DNA of 64,000 nucleotides from Eubacterium sp. (GTDB lineage Bacteria; Bacillota; Clostridia; Peptostreptococcales; Anaerovoracaceae), in the NCBI GenBank assembly GCA_021769965.1, contig JAETRU010000001.1:62001-126000 (forward strand), written 5' to 3'. A program made the translations under genes and the position numbers. Positions within the stretch are counted from its first letter, which is position 1; every line of letters starts with the position of its first letter. Positions 34,679 to 42,703 of the stretch are shown here, one piece after another. Below the pieces are notes generated by a model that was not told the origin of the DNA, made no database searches, and worked only from the letters and a program-made list of their open reading frames with translations.

Positions 34679-35977
34679 ATGGATACGAATTTTACAGATG
34701 AACTTTTGATCAAGGAGCTGGGGATCCGTCCGGCTGTGCTTTCTCTGGTCAAAGAAGCTGAGACGCAGGTCAGAGACGAATTTGCCGGCATTGATGATAT
34801 CACAGCGTACAACCAGTATAAGGTTTTGGGCGCGCTGCAGAAAAACAGGATCGCCAACATGCACTTCGCGTGGAATACCGGCTACGGCTATGACGATCCC
34901 GGCCGTGACGCGGTGGAGAAGGTCTACGCGGATATTTTCGGAACAGAGGCAGCACTGGTACGGACCACCATTGTCAACGGAACTCACGCGCTTGCCATCA
35001 CTCTGATGGGAATTCTGCGGCCCGGGGACGAACTGATCTATGCAAGCGGAGGTCCCTACGACACGCTGGAAGAGGTCATCGGTATCAGAGGAGAGGGCAT
35101 GGGCTCTCTCGCTGATTACGGCATCACCTACAAGCAGGTGGAACTGAAACCTGACGGCTCGCTGGATCTGGAAACACTGGGATCTGTGATTTCTGATAAA
35201 ACTAAGATGGTATGCGTGCAGCGTGCCACAGGCTATGGTTGGCGTAAAGCTATCACGGTAAATCAGATAGAAGAACTGGCTGCTTTTGTACACGGCATCC
35301 GAAGCGACATCGTCTGCATGGCCGATAACTGTTACGGAGAATTTCTGGACGTTAAAGAACCTACAAACGTCGGAATTGACGTTATGGCAGGTTCACTGAT
35401 CAAAAATCCCGGCGGCGGTCTGGCGCTTTCCGGAGGATATGTCTGCGGCAGAAAGGATCTGATCGAGAAGATCGCATACCGGATGACCTGTCCCGGTATC
35501 GGAGGAGAGTGCGGTTTGACATTCGGTCAGACCAGGGCTGTGCTGCAGGGTATATTCATGGCGCCGAAGGTCACCAGCGGCGCGGTCAAAGGGGCTATCC
35601 TGTGCGCACGTGTGTTCGAGATCCTGGGATATCCGGTCTGTCCTCCGTCATCTGACACCCGCAGCGATATTATCCAGGCTGTGCAGCTGGGCTCGCCGGA
35701 GGCTGTGTGCGCTTTCTGCGAAGGCATTCAGGCCGCGGCTCCTATCGATTCCCACGTGACGCCGATCCCATGGGCTATGCCGGGCTATGAGTCCGAGGTC
35801 ATTATGGCAGCCGGTGCTTTTGTTCAGGGATCTTCAATTGAACTCAGCGCTGACGCGCCGATCAGAGAGCCTTATAATGTGTATTTTCAAGGCGGATTAA
35901 CCTATGAGCACTCCAGATTCGGCGTGCTGAAAGCAGTCAACCAGATGTATGAAAAGGGGCTTTTAAAGAATTTCTGA
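34679..35977 (+). CDS. Methionine gamma-lyase family protein (aluminium resistance protein family)
   Basis: The 432-residue PLP enzyme belongs to the family often labelled aluminium resistance protein or YnbB. Family markers are NRIANMHFAWNTGYGYDD, TTIVNGTHALAITL, and SLIKNPGGGLALSGGYVCG, where the Lys should bind PLP. It is related to Cys/Met metabolism enzymes but its reaction is not firmly known. In Clostridia and bacilli it commonly lies near miaA/hfq, and it does here, although hfq is absent. It has its own promoter, which carries a palindrome. Confidence 0.9.
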   Translation: MDTNFTDELLIKELGIRPAVLSLVKEAETQVRDEFAGIDDITAYNQYKVLGALQKNRIANMHFAWNTGYGYDDPGRDAVEKVYADIFGTEAALVRTTIVNGTHALAITLMGILRPGDELIYASGGPYDTLEEVIGIRGEGMGSLADYGITYKQVELKPDGSLDLETLGSVISDKTKMVCVQRATGYGWRKAITVNQIEELAAFVHGIRSDIVCMADNCYGEFLDVKEPTNVGIDVMAGSLIKNPGGGLALSGGYVCGRKDLIEKIAYRMTCPGIGGECGLTFGQTRAVLQGIFMAPKVTSGAVKGAILCARVFEILGYPVCPPSSDTRSDIIQAVQLGSPEAVCAFCEGIQAAAPIDSHVTPIPWAMPGYESEVIMAAGAFVQGSSIELSADAPIREPYNVYFQGGLTYEHSRFGVLKAVNQMYEKGLLKNF

Positions 35978-36012
35978 TTCCAGGGGGATATGGATTAGAG
36001 GGAGTTTTTAAA

Positions 36013-36786
36013 ATGGACAAAGAAACGATCAGAGAAAATGCCCATCGTACAAAAGATGAGGTCAAGGACAATTTAAAAAAGGCGAAGAAAACAAAGGTTC
36101 TCCTGTCAGTATTGAAGCTCACGCTGCTGCTTATTATCGTAATAGCGATTCCGGCATATGTGATCTTCTTCCACCGTGATTTTCTGCTGCAGTTCAGATC
36201 CTTTGACGATGTGCTCGCTTTTCTTCAGCATTATCACACAGAGAGCATCTTCATATATATAGGCATTCAGGTTCTGCAGATCATCATCAGTGTCATTCCG
36301 GGACAGGCCTTTCAGTTTGCCGCAGGATATCTGTACGGTTTCATACCCGGTCTGATCTTCTCCTGCATCGGCGCAGTCCTGGGGACCAGTATATCCTTCT
36401 ATCTGGCTAAAATGCTGGGCAAAGACGCCGTACATCTGTTCTTTGGCGAAGAGCGCATGGCTTATTTTCTTGAACGGCTCAACAGCAAAAGGGCATACAC
36501 CATCGTATTCCTGCTCTATGTGATACCGGGGCTTCCAAAGGATGTGGTCAGTTATGCCGCGGGCGTCTCTGAAATGAAGTTCAAGGCGTTTCTCATCCTC
36601 TCTCTGCTGGGACGGATTCCGGGCATGGCGGGGAGCCTTCTAATAGGCGCGTTCTATATGAAGCAGCACTATATCGGTATGGCGATAGTAGGCGTGATAG
36701 CTGTAGCGGCTTTTTGCATATGTATCGCTTATAGAAAGAAGATCAACAAATACCTTGACCGGTTCTATGATAAGATCGCGAAATAA
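36013..36786 (+). CDS. TVP38/TMEM64 (VTT/DedA superfamily) membrane protein
   Basis: The 257-residue protein has a basic Lys/Asp/Glu-rich N-terminal 35 residues, then five or six membrane helices. The VTT-domain signature is visible as IPGQAFQFAAGYLYGFIPGLIFSCIGAVLGTSISFYLAK and later YVIPGLPKDVVSYAAGVSEM. Some members of this superfamily act as lipid flippases or scramblases; here the substrate is unknown. GGAG precedes ATG. It follows the methionine gamma-lyase-like gene by 35 bases and ends at a terminator, so the two probably share a transcript. Confidence 0.9.
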   Translation: MDKETIRENAHRTKDEVKDNLKKAKKTKVLLSVLKLTLLLIIVIAIPAYVIFFHRDFLLQFRSFDDVLAFLQHYHTESIFIYIGIQVLQIIISVIPGQAFQFAAGYLYGFIPGLIFSCIGAVLGTSISFYLAKMLGKDAVHLFFGEERMAYFLERLNSKRAYTIVFLLYVIPGLPKDVVSYAAGVSEMKFKAFLILSLLGRIPGMAGSLLIGAFYMKQHYIGMAIVGVIAVAAFCICIAYRKKINKYLDRFYDKIAK

Positions 36787-36805
36787 AGCACATAGCTGCC
36801 TGCGG

Positions 36806-36845
36806 CCGCCGCGTGAGAGAACTTCTTACGAGGCGGTCTTTTTTA
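36806..36845 (+). terminator. Rho-independent terminator after the TVP38 gene
   Basis: CCGCC pairs with GGCGG and the inner CGTGAG with CTTACG (one G-T pair), followed by TCTTTTTTA. Confidence 0.82.
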
Positions 36846-36859
36846 TCGTCAGATTTTGA

Positions 36860-36931
36860 GAACATTTGTTTATTTTCTGCTTGACAGAGAACATTTATTC
36901 TGCTACAATATAGAAAACGAACAAATGTTTA
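36860..36931 (+). promoter_or_regulatory. LexA-type SOS boxes around a consensus promoter
   Basis: TTGACA (36881) and TACAAT (36904) are spaced by 17 bases. Three elements resemble the Gram-positive LexA box CGAAC-N4-GTTCG: GAACATTTGTTT upstream of -35 (36860), GAACATTTATTC inside the spacer (36889) and CGAACAAATGTTTA just after the -10 (36918). Boxes in the spacer and at the start site would block polymerase. This matches SOS control of yneA in Bacillus. Confidence 0.75.
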
Positions 36932-36944
36932 AGAAGGTGAGATC

Positions 36945-37247
36945 ATGAACAGAAAATATAGAATTACATCTAAACTGAGATTTACATTATTTGTTGCGGC
37001 GGCGATCCTCTGCGTCTTTACAGCATTTAACTCCCTGATCGGATTTAATACAGTAAGCAGTTCTTCCGTGGATCAGTATTATCAGGTCAAGGTCCAGTCC
37101 GGTGATACGCTCTGGCAGATCGCATCGGAATACGGTCCTGAGGACGCTGATATCCGTCAGATCGTTCATGAGATCTGTGATATTAACGAAATCACCGCGG
37201 ACAGCCTGGAAGCCGGTCAGAAAATTATCGTGCCGGTCTATGAGTAA
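36945..37247 (+). CDS. YneA-like LysM protein, probable SOS cell-division suppressor
   Basis: The 100-residue protein has a short basic start, one membrane helix (about residues 12-30, TLFVAAAILCVFTAF), and a C-terminal LysM domain (VKVQSGDTLWQIASEY to AGQKIIVPVYE). This is exactly the layout of B. subtilis YneA, which halts division after DNA damage. The promoter region carries LexA-like boxes, supporting the same role. In Bacillus yneA is divergent from lexA; here lexA is not adjacent and the upstream neighbour is a TVP38 gene. AAGAAGGTGAG precedes ATG. Function is inferred from architecture plus control. Confidence 0.82.
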   Translation: MNRKYRITSKLRFTLFVAAAILCVFTAFNSLIGFNTVSSSSVDQYYQVKVQSGDTLWQIASEYGPEDADIRQIVHEICDINEITADSLEAGQKIIVPVYE

Positions 37248-37402
37248 CGCAAAGAGTATTACAACCTGAATTTTTAGATACTTCCATGTGTCAACGCCAG
37301 ACAAGCAGTTTCAGAAGGATATTTTAAGGTATAAGTTATCGACCCATGGAAATAAAATCGCTTAAAACGCAAAATAGAGCCTCAAATATTCAATCCCATA
37401 AT

Positions 37403-37448
37403 AAGAACTCTCCATACGGCGATGTCTGGACGTGGAGAGTTCTTTTTT
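37403..37448 (+). terminator. Rho-independent terminator after yneA-like gene
   Basis: AAGAACTCTCCA pairs perfectly (12 bp) with TGGAGAGTTCTT across an 18-base loop and runs into TTCTTTTTT. The 37346 ORF in the track spans this hairpin, which argues that its N-terminus is not real. Bases 37248-37402 hold no recognisable gene. Confidence 0.88.
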
Positions 37449-37450
37449 GC

Positions 37451-37759
37451 CTCGCAAACCATATAAATGCATTTGATCAGGATAACCAGATCCGCTATGA
37501 TCTGATGAAAGCGTATCTGATGACCAGGGCTGCAGAAAACGTAATGACAGTAGCATCAGCCAACAGCATTTCAAGATATCAGACGGTGCCGACAGCAGTC
37601 TTTGATTATGACGGCGAAGTCAATATGGAAGCACAGAGAAACCGTGAAGAAATGCTGGTATATGATTTTGAAATTCCGGAGATCACATTTGGCATGAAAG
37701 GCAGAATTGTCAACAACGATCATTTCATCGAATTAGAAAAAAACGGGTTTCAGGATTAA
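37451..37759 (+). pseudogene. Nitrilase-superfamily C-terminal remnant
   Basis: After the terminator, the frame continues without a ribosome site and reads LMKAYLMTRAAENVMTVASAN, then PTAVFDYDGEVNMEA and EEMLVYDFEIPEI. These fit the end of carbon-nitrogen hydrolases, where a residue stretch with RAxEN, a strand with DPDGEV and a D(L/F)E segment close the fold. The catalytic Glu, Lys and Cys would lie upstream and are absent. I read this as a 3' gene fragment left by deletion; the family call is from pattern only. It ends at its own terminator. Confidence 0.5.
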
Positions 37760-37779
37760 ATTATTTGGAATGTATTTAT

Positions 37780-37816
37780 AACTATTCCCAAAATTATGAT
37801 TTTAGGAATAGTTTTT
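37780..37816 (+). terminator. Rho-independent terminator after nitrilase remnant
   Basis: AACTATTCC pairs with GGAATAGTT (9 bp) and is followed by a T-run. An intact terminator behind a headless gene supports 5' loss of that gene. Confidence 0.72.
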
Positions 37817-37824
37817 ACTATCCA

Positions 37825-37866
37825 AAAAGAAAAGCGGAGCTGATAGATCATTACCGCCCCGCTGCT
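37825..37866 (-). terminator. Probable terminator of the CoA-transferase gene
   Basis: On the minus strand AGCGGGG pairs with CTCCGCT (one G-T pair) and is followed by TTTTCTTTTT, directly after the CoA-transferase stop. Confidence 0.6.
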
Positions 37867-37870
37867 TTTA

Positions 37871-39094
37871 TTATTTTTTAATTGCTCCCGCTTGTTCCAT
37901 CTTGCGGATCTGTTCATCGGAATATCCGATTTCTTTCAGCACCTCACAGGTATCAGCACCGATCGTACCGGCTTTTTGAAATTCGTTTCTGCCATATGCG
38001 GAAAACTCGAACGGCGGTCTTGGAATGGATGTGACCACTTCTTCCGGATACTTCACGTCATCGAATGCGTCCATCGCTCTGGCCTGACTATCCTTGTATA
38101 CATCTTTGAAGTGATGTGCCAGTTCATGCGGAATATCTTCTTTCGTTAGGATCTGATCCCATTCCTCTGAGGTCTTCTGTATCACGATATCCTGCATCCT
38201 GTGCGTAAACTGCGGTATTTTTCCGGATTCACGCATGGTCTGAAGAGTCTTTAGATCGGGATCTGTCAGCAGTTCAGTCAGTCCGAACAGATCCGCGAAC
38301 TTTTTCCGGTCTTTTTGATAATCATTCTGAATGATCGTGATGTATTCTCCATCCTTACACTCATAATAATCTGACAGTGGATTTCCCGGATTAAAACGAT
38401 CCACAGGATACTCTTTTCCATATTGAGGCTGCGCATTGATAGCAGCCACAGCGCTGCACCATATTCCGGACTGCAGCAGAGATGTACTTACCATAGTTCC
38501 CTGCCCTGTCTGGCTGCGTCCAATCACCGCCATCAGGATCGCTGCCAGAAACTCTGATGCTGTCGCAATATCACCAAAGGCAAAAGCAGGCCTTAACGGA
38601 AAGTTACCAGGCGTCGAGATATCTAAGGATCCCCCGGTTCTCAGCCAGAAGGCGCTGGAATCATATCCGGGTTTGTTCTTTTCCGGTCCGTTAAGTCCGA
38701 ATCCAGAGAAATGAGCGTAGATCAATCGCGGATACCGCTCTTTGACGCTGTCATAGTCAATGCCCATGCGTTCCAGAGACTGCATACGGACATTTGTGAC
38801 AAAGATATCCGCCTGCTCCATCAGTTTCAGAAACGCTTCCATTCCTGCTTCTGTTTTCAGGTTCAGCGCCGCCATCCGTTTGCCTGTATTGCACAGATCA
38901 AAGAGCGGATTATGGTCATCGTCAACCGGCAGCTCATGCCATAATCCGGTCGTTCGGAGCAGATCGCCTGCCGGTGCTTCCGCCTTTGTTACTTCCGCGC
39001 CATAATCCGCTAAAAGCCTTGCTGTGATAGGTGTTGCTACAACTGTTGCTAATTCCAATACCTTCAGCCCTTCTAACGGTAACTTTTTGCTCAT
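37871..39094 (-). CDS. CaiB/BaiF family CoA-transferase (class III)
   Basis: The 407-residue protein has the class III CoA-transferase start LEGLKVLELATVVATPITARLLADYGAEVTKAEAP, followed by NLKTEAGMEAFLKLMEQADIFVTN and GFGLNGP. The likely catalytic Asp is in AFGDIATASEF (about residue 180). Family members move CoA between carboxylic acids such as carnitine, bile acids, oxalate or phenyllactate; the substrate cannot be read here. The track's M1 is upstream of the ribosome site AAGGAGG; ATG 39094 is the proper start. It stands alone, next to remnants, in the accessory zone. Confidence 0.9.
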   Translation of the reverse strand: MSKKLPLEGLKVLELATVVATPITARLLADYGAEVTKAEAPAGDLLRTTGLWHELPVDDDHNPLFDLCNTGKRMAALNLKTEAGMEAFLKLMEQADIFVTNVRMQSLERMGIDYDSVKERYPRLIYAHFSGFGLNGPEKNKPGYDSSAFWLRTGGSLDISTPGNFPLRPAFAFGDIATASEFLAAILMAVIGRSQTGQGTMVSTSLLQSGIWCSAVAAINAQPQYGKEYPVDRFNPGNPLSDYYECKDGEYITIIQNDYQKDRKKFADLFGLTELLTDPDLKTLQTMRESGKIPQFTHRMQDIVIQKTSEEWDQILTKEDIPHELAHHFKDVYKDSQARAMDAFDDVKYPEEVVTSIPRPPFEFSAYGRNEFQKAGTIGADTCEVLKEIGYSDEQIRKMEQAGAIKK

Positions 39095-39193
39095 CACCAT
39101 TCCTCCTTGCAAGATAGATTTTCATGATATTAAATCTAAAAGTCATGATTATTCTATCAGATTGCAAAGCGGCATGCAAGTTTGAATCAGGCA

Positions 39194-39685
39194 TTAATTA
39201 TAAAACAGACTGGTCGGCAGGAAAAACAGATAAGGCGCCGTAAATACGGCCAGCGACAGCGCCAGACGTTTCTTCTCAGGCCCGGCCAGATCCGCTTTGT
39301 TCAGACAGTAATGATAGTTAAAAAGATAGATGCACACTGCGCTCAGCAGAACGCAGGCGGCAGTCCAGCAAAATGAGAAGAAATTATCAAAAGGATCGTA
39401 CGCCACAGCTGTCAGGCTGTCTGCAGATTCACTGGCCAGTATAGAAAGAAACATCGCCGCTGTTCCGATGAAGTCTGCCAGAAACCCGAAGATCCACACT
39501 TTCAGAATAACAGATTTGACTCTTTTTTTAATATCTGTGATTTTCAGATATCTCATAGTAAGACCGACGACCAGAAGATCCACGATAAAATTCCCCGGCA
39601 GCACAACGATCCACGCAACAGGCATCAGCCATAACAGCCATATTGGAAATATGATATTATACAGTTTTATATCTTTCTTCTTCAT
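39194..39685 (-). CDS. Four-helix membrane protein paired with XRE regulator
   Basis: The 163-residue protein has four hydrophobic segments (about residues 12-27, 30-45, 62-82 and 98-116, plus a weaker one at 138-156), separated by short Lys/Arg-rich loops. I do not recognise the family. It follows the XRE gene by 30 bases, with AAAGGAG before ATG, so the two are one operon. Small membrane proteins behind XRE regulators often act as sensors, immunity proteins or partners in a regulatory module, but nothing in this sequence fixes the role. Confidence 0.75.
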   Translation of the reverse strand: MKKKDIKLYNIIFPIWLLWLMPVAWIVVLPGNFIVDLLVVGLTMRYLKITDIKKRVKSVILKVWIFGFLADFIGTAAMFLSILASESADSLTAVAYDPFDNFFSFCWTAACVLLSAVCIYLFNYHYCLNKADLAGPEKKRLALSLAVFTAPYLFFLPTSLFYN

Positions 39686-39715
39686 AACATTCTCCTTTTC
39701 GATGTTTGCTCTCTT

Positions 39716-40159
39716 CTACAGCTGCTGCAGATGCAGCCTGATCTCCTCGTAATCAAAGGTGGAGTAGATCCGCTGGTCTTCACCATTCAGAATCCGGTAG
39801 TGCTGAGATATGATATTCTGCTGTATCTTAAACTCCCCTTTTGTTTCGATCTCGCGCCACCAGACGTTGCCGCCCATGGTTTTCGGATAGACTCTGTCAC
39901 GATGCGCAAAGGCCAGGGCCTGGATCATATCTGTCGGATCTCCGCCAAAAGCCCCTGCCAGTACCTGACTGTCATCGAACAGCGTGCACAGTACCACGCT
40001 GCTGCTCCAGCCCAGAGATCGTCTCCCCTTCTCGATCTCTACCAGTGTTTTTTTCGACATGCCCAGAATCTCAGACATATGCTCCTGACTGTAACCGAAC
40101 TCTGTGCGGATCAGTTTTTCTATTCTGTTGCATTCTGCGATAAATTCTTCCCTCGTCAT
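39716..40159 (-). CDS. XRE-family HTH transcriptional regulator
   Basis: The 147-residue protein has an HTH at about residues 18-60 (RTEFGYSQEHMSEILGMSKKTLVEIEKGRRSLGWSSSVVLC), followed by a C-terminal part (MIQALAFAHRDRVYPKTMGGNVWWREIETKGEFKIQQN) that looks like a ligand- or partner-sensing domain; I do not recognise it. ATG 40159 has GGAG ten bases upstream, while the earlier ATG 40180 has none. Its promoter -10 lies inside a 26-bp palindrome, so autorepression is very likely. The 4-TM gene follows in the same operon, and a divergent methyltransferase gene may share control. Confidence 0.85.
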   Translation of the reverse strand: MTREEFIAECNRIEKLIRTEFGYSQEHMSEILGMSKKTLVEIEKGRRSLGWSSSVVLCTLFDDSQVLAGAFGGDPTDMIQALAFAHRDRVYPKTMGGNVWWREIETKGEFKIQQNIISQHYRILNGEDQRIYSTFDYEEIRLHLQQL

Positions 40160-40194
40160 GGATCTCACGCTCCAGTTCATCAAGTAGATTTATA

Positions 40195-40234
40195 TTTATA
40201 GTGTAATATTACACTATAAACGATATTTTGTCAA
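40195..40234 (-). promoter_or_regulatory. XRE promoter with operator palindrome
   Basis: On the minus strand TTGACA (40234-40229), 17 bases, then TAATAT (40211-40206) form a strong promoter. Bases 40195-40220 are a perfect 26-bp palindrome with half-site TATAGTGTAAT that covers the -10 box. A regulator bound here would shut its own promoter and lies about 95 bases from the divergent methyltransferase start. Confidence 0.82.
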
Positions 40235-40315
40235 GAAAAGAAGACCTACTTTCTTTTTACAAAATTTTAGAGTATAATGATGGAAAGAATAAAACAATGA
40301 TTTTGGAGGATCCCT

Positions 40316-40711
40316 ATGTCATATACTTATCCCGATCAAGAAGACAAACTGACCTGTCAGCTTATTGAAACAGAATACGATTCCCTTTACTGGGGAAAAA
40401 GCGAAGAGGCTGTATTGAAAAGAGCAAAAGCAGCAGTTCGCAGTCTGCCCGGAGAACAACTGAGTCTGTTGGATGCCGGCTGTGGTCTTGGACGGCTTTT
40501 TTCTGTATTCGCAGAAGCCGGAATAAAAAAAATCACCGCAGTAGAACCGGATATAGACAGATACAAAGGCGCGCTGCAGACCGCGGGCGAAATCAATGCC
40601 GCAGAAAAAGAAGAGCTTGTCACCGTCCTGCATGGAGACTGCAGTGTGCTGCCTGATAACAGTCGTTTTCAGGTGGTTCTTTCCAGTCATGTACTGCAGC
40701 AGCATGGCTGA
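40316..40711 (+). CDS. SAM-dependent methyltransferase, N-terminal part (frameshifted)
   Basis: From ATG 40316, after GGAGG, the frame encodes a class I methyltransferase start: LSLLDAGCGLGRLFSVFAEAG (motif I, about residues 46-66), ITAVEPDIDRY (motif II) and VTVLHGDCSVL, ending FQVVLSSHVLQQHG and TGA. Homologues would continue with the helix and LLxPGGxLxL strand, which appear in the next ORF after skipping one base. The shift lies within CTGCAGCAGCATGG. It is either a damaged gene, a sequencing error, or two overlapping genes (ATGGCTGA). Divergent from the XRE regulator. Confidence 0.75.
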   Translation: MSYTYPDQEDKLTCQLIETEYDSLYWGKSEEAVLKRAKAAVRSLPGEQLSLLDAGCGLGRLFSVFAEAGIKKITAVEPDIDRYKGALQTAGEINAAEKEELVTVLHGDCSVLPDNSRFQVVLSSHVLQQHG

Positions 40712-42311
40712 TGATCTGATGGCTCAAATGGCTGAAAAACTGGCGCCCGGCGGGCTTCTGATCCTGACTACGACCTGCACATCTGAGGATGAGGATCAAT
40801 ATTACCGTGAAAAATGGCAAAACGGCAGACGAAGCGAAGAAAGCATCGACGGAAACACCTTTGATGAGACTTTCGGAATGCCGGATGTCCTGCCGGTACG
40901 CATCTTCTCTTTGAACACAGTGAAGGCTATGGCGGCTCATCACGGTCTGGTCTGCCGGGATGTCTATGCGTATCATTACAAGACGCACACCTCAGCGGCG
41001 GAAGACCGGGATGCCAATGCGCGGCAGGATTACACCGGCGCGCGGGATGCCATGTATCTCTTTGTCAAAGCACCGGAGGGTCCGCGTACCGCCATCGACG
41101 GAAATATCTGCTATCACTTCAGCTTCAGCATTTTTGACGAGGCTGTCGGCCTGCGTACAGACGACGAATCAGAGCTGCGCGCAGCCATCAGAGATGCCTA
41201 CCCCGACGCTGTATTTTTTGACGAGACGGCTGCCGCCTCTGAAGCGCTGTTTCGGGACCTTGCTGTCGGTCAGTCTTTCCTGCACGGCGACGGGCTCCCC
41301 TTTGGCTGTTTCCGGGTGCTGTTAAAGAATTATCGTCTCACGCTGCAGGATTATACAGTGTCGGATTCGACAGTTTTTCTCACGGTATTTCCTGAGTCTG
41401 ACACAGTACAGATGTGTATATGTCTCAGTATCAAAGACGCCTGCATCGATGATTACGTCTATCTGAGACATGTGCAGGGCAACGGCGCGAAGCTGAAAAA
41501 CGCTGACGGCCGTATGGTTTCGGTAAGGGAAATTTTTGATGAAGCCAGCAGCTGTCTGGGCAGAAAGATCACAGATGTAGAGGAAACCTATCTCCTTGAG
41601 ATCAAAAAGTGGAGCGGCTATAAAAATGCCGCAAGTCTGGATCCTATTATCGCGGCGGAGACAAAGCCGATATATGGTATGATGACCGGCGATGAGGGCT
41701 GGCGCTATGTACCGCTGGCACTGGCAAGGCAGCGCATGGAAAACGTCTGGGGAAGCCGTGACTTTATCCGGTTTATATCTTTTGGCGCTAACTCTGTGTT
41801 CTTTAACTTTTACGACAGCCCATGCGCAGCGGCATACCGGGAAAACCGACGCTGCTTTGACGCGGCCCATTACGGTGATATGAACCCTTATTTTCTCATG
41901 GACAGCCCGGTCGCAGGCGTAAATCACGGCATTCTGCTTTCCATGGAGCTGGTCATGGTCATCAAGACTACCTGTAACCTGATCCTGCGCCGACAGGCCA
42001 GTTACTATATCGGCGGACAGAGCAATCAGATGCGGACCGAGATCCGAAAGCTGAAGGCCTATCGCGGCGAGCTGATCACTACACTGAACAAGGTGGAGAA
42101 CCTTTCAATTTCTGAGATCGGAGAACTTGAAAAGGTCATGCTGACCAGTCAGCAGATCGAGCCGCTGATAGAAAAGATCAAGTATCTTCTGGAACTGCTG
42201 GAATCAGAACTGGATCTGTTGTATCAGACCAGTACGAACCGTTTGATCAATCTCCTGACGGTTGCGGGTCTGGTACTGGCCGGTATACAGGTACTTGTGG
42301 AGTTTGCGTAG
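40704..42311 (+). CDS. Methyltransferase C-terminal part plus unknown domain, coiled coil and membrane tail
   Basis: The frame that begins in the shifted region continues the methyltransferase (DLMAQMAEKLAPGGLLILTTTC, and FSLNTVKAMAAHHGLVCRDVYAYH) for about 130 residues. A domain of about 220 residues follows that I do not recognise. The end is mostly helical: MRTEIRKLKAYRGELITTLNKVENLSISEIGELEKVML and LLELLESELDLLYQT look coiled-coil, followed by one hydrophobic segment LINLLTVAGLVLAGIQVLVEF. This helical end resembles CorA-like tails. ATG 40704 overlaps the upstream stop but has no ribosome site, so reinitiation or restored frame would be needed. About 535 residues. Confidence 0.7.
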   Translation: MADDLMAQMAEKLAPGGLLILTTTCTSEDEDQYYREKWQNGRRSEESIDGNTFDETFGMPDVLPVRIFSLNTVKAMAAHHGLVCRDVYAYHYKTHTSAAEDRDANARQDYTGARDAMYLFVKAPEGPRTAIDGNICYHFSFSIFDEAVGLRTDDESELRAAIRDAYPDAVFFDETAAASEALFRDLAVGQSFLHGDGLPFGCFRVLLKNYRLTLQDYTVSDSTVFLTVFPESDTVQMCICLSIKDACIDDYVYLRHVQGNGAKLKNADGRMVSVREIFDEASSCLGRKITDVEETYLLEIKKWSGYKNAASLDPIIAAETKPIYGMMTGDEGWRYVPLALARQRMENVWGSRDFIRFISFGANSVFFNFYDSPCAAAYRENRRCFDAAHYGDMNPYFLMDSPVAGVNHGILLSMELVMVIKTTCNLILRRQASYYIGGQSNQMRTEIRKLKAYRGELITTLNKVENLSISEIGELEKVMLTSQQIEPLIEKIKYLLELLESELDLLYQTSTNRLINLLTVAGLVLAGIQVLVEFA

Positions 42312-42318
42312 AAAATAA

Positions 42319-42703
42319 TCATTCTTTCGCAGTTTCCGGCGATTCCCCGCTGACCAGCTCTCTGACAAAGCTGTTTGCCGGATGCTGCAGGATTTCTTCC
42401 GGCGAGCCTAACTGGGAGATTGCTCCCTGATCCATAACCAGAACGCGGTCTCCCAGACGCAGAGCTTCCCGTATGTCATGGGTAATAAAGAGAATGGTCA
42501 CGCCGGTCTTTTTCTGCAGAGCTTTGACTTCCTCCTGCAAGGAGCGCTTTGTTATTTCGTCCAGCGCACCAAAAGGTTCGTCCATCAGCAGGATACGGCT
42601 GTCCATGGCAAGAAAGTGGTTCTCTTTTTTATTCTTTTTACCACAGATGACAGGCACCTATGTAATGTTCTGCTCCACAGTCATGTGCGGGAACAGTCCT
42701 TTT
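42319..42703 (-). pseudogene. Osmoprotectant-type ABC ATPase remnant
   Basis: Two pieces remain on the minus strand. Bases 42658-42703 encode GLFPHMTVEQNIT, the Q-loop region of OpuCA/proline-betaine ATPases. Bases 42319-42657 encode the Walker B LLMDEPFGALDE, the His switch ITHDIREAL and the C-terminal DRVLVMDQGAISQLGSPEEIL. Walker A and the LSGGQ signature are missing and the pieces are out of frame. The gene is therefore dead. The genuine transporter, if any, is not in this window. Confidence 0.8.

Noticed and set aside
37346-37450. N-terminus of the 137-residue ORF at 37346
   Set aside because: This part crosses a perfect 12-bp terminator hairpin and has no ribosome site, so it is not credible coding sequence.
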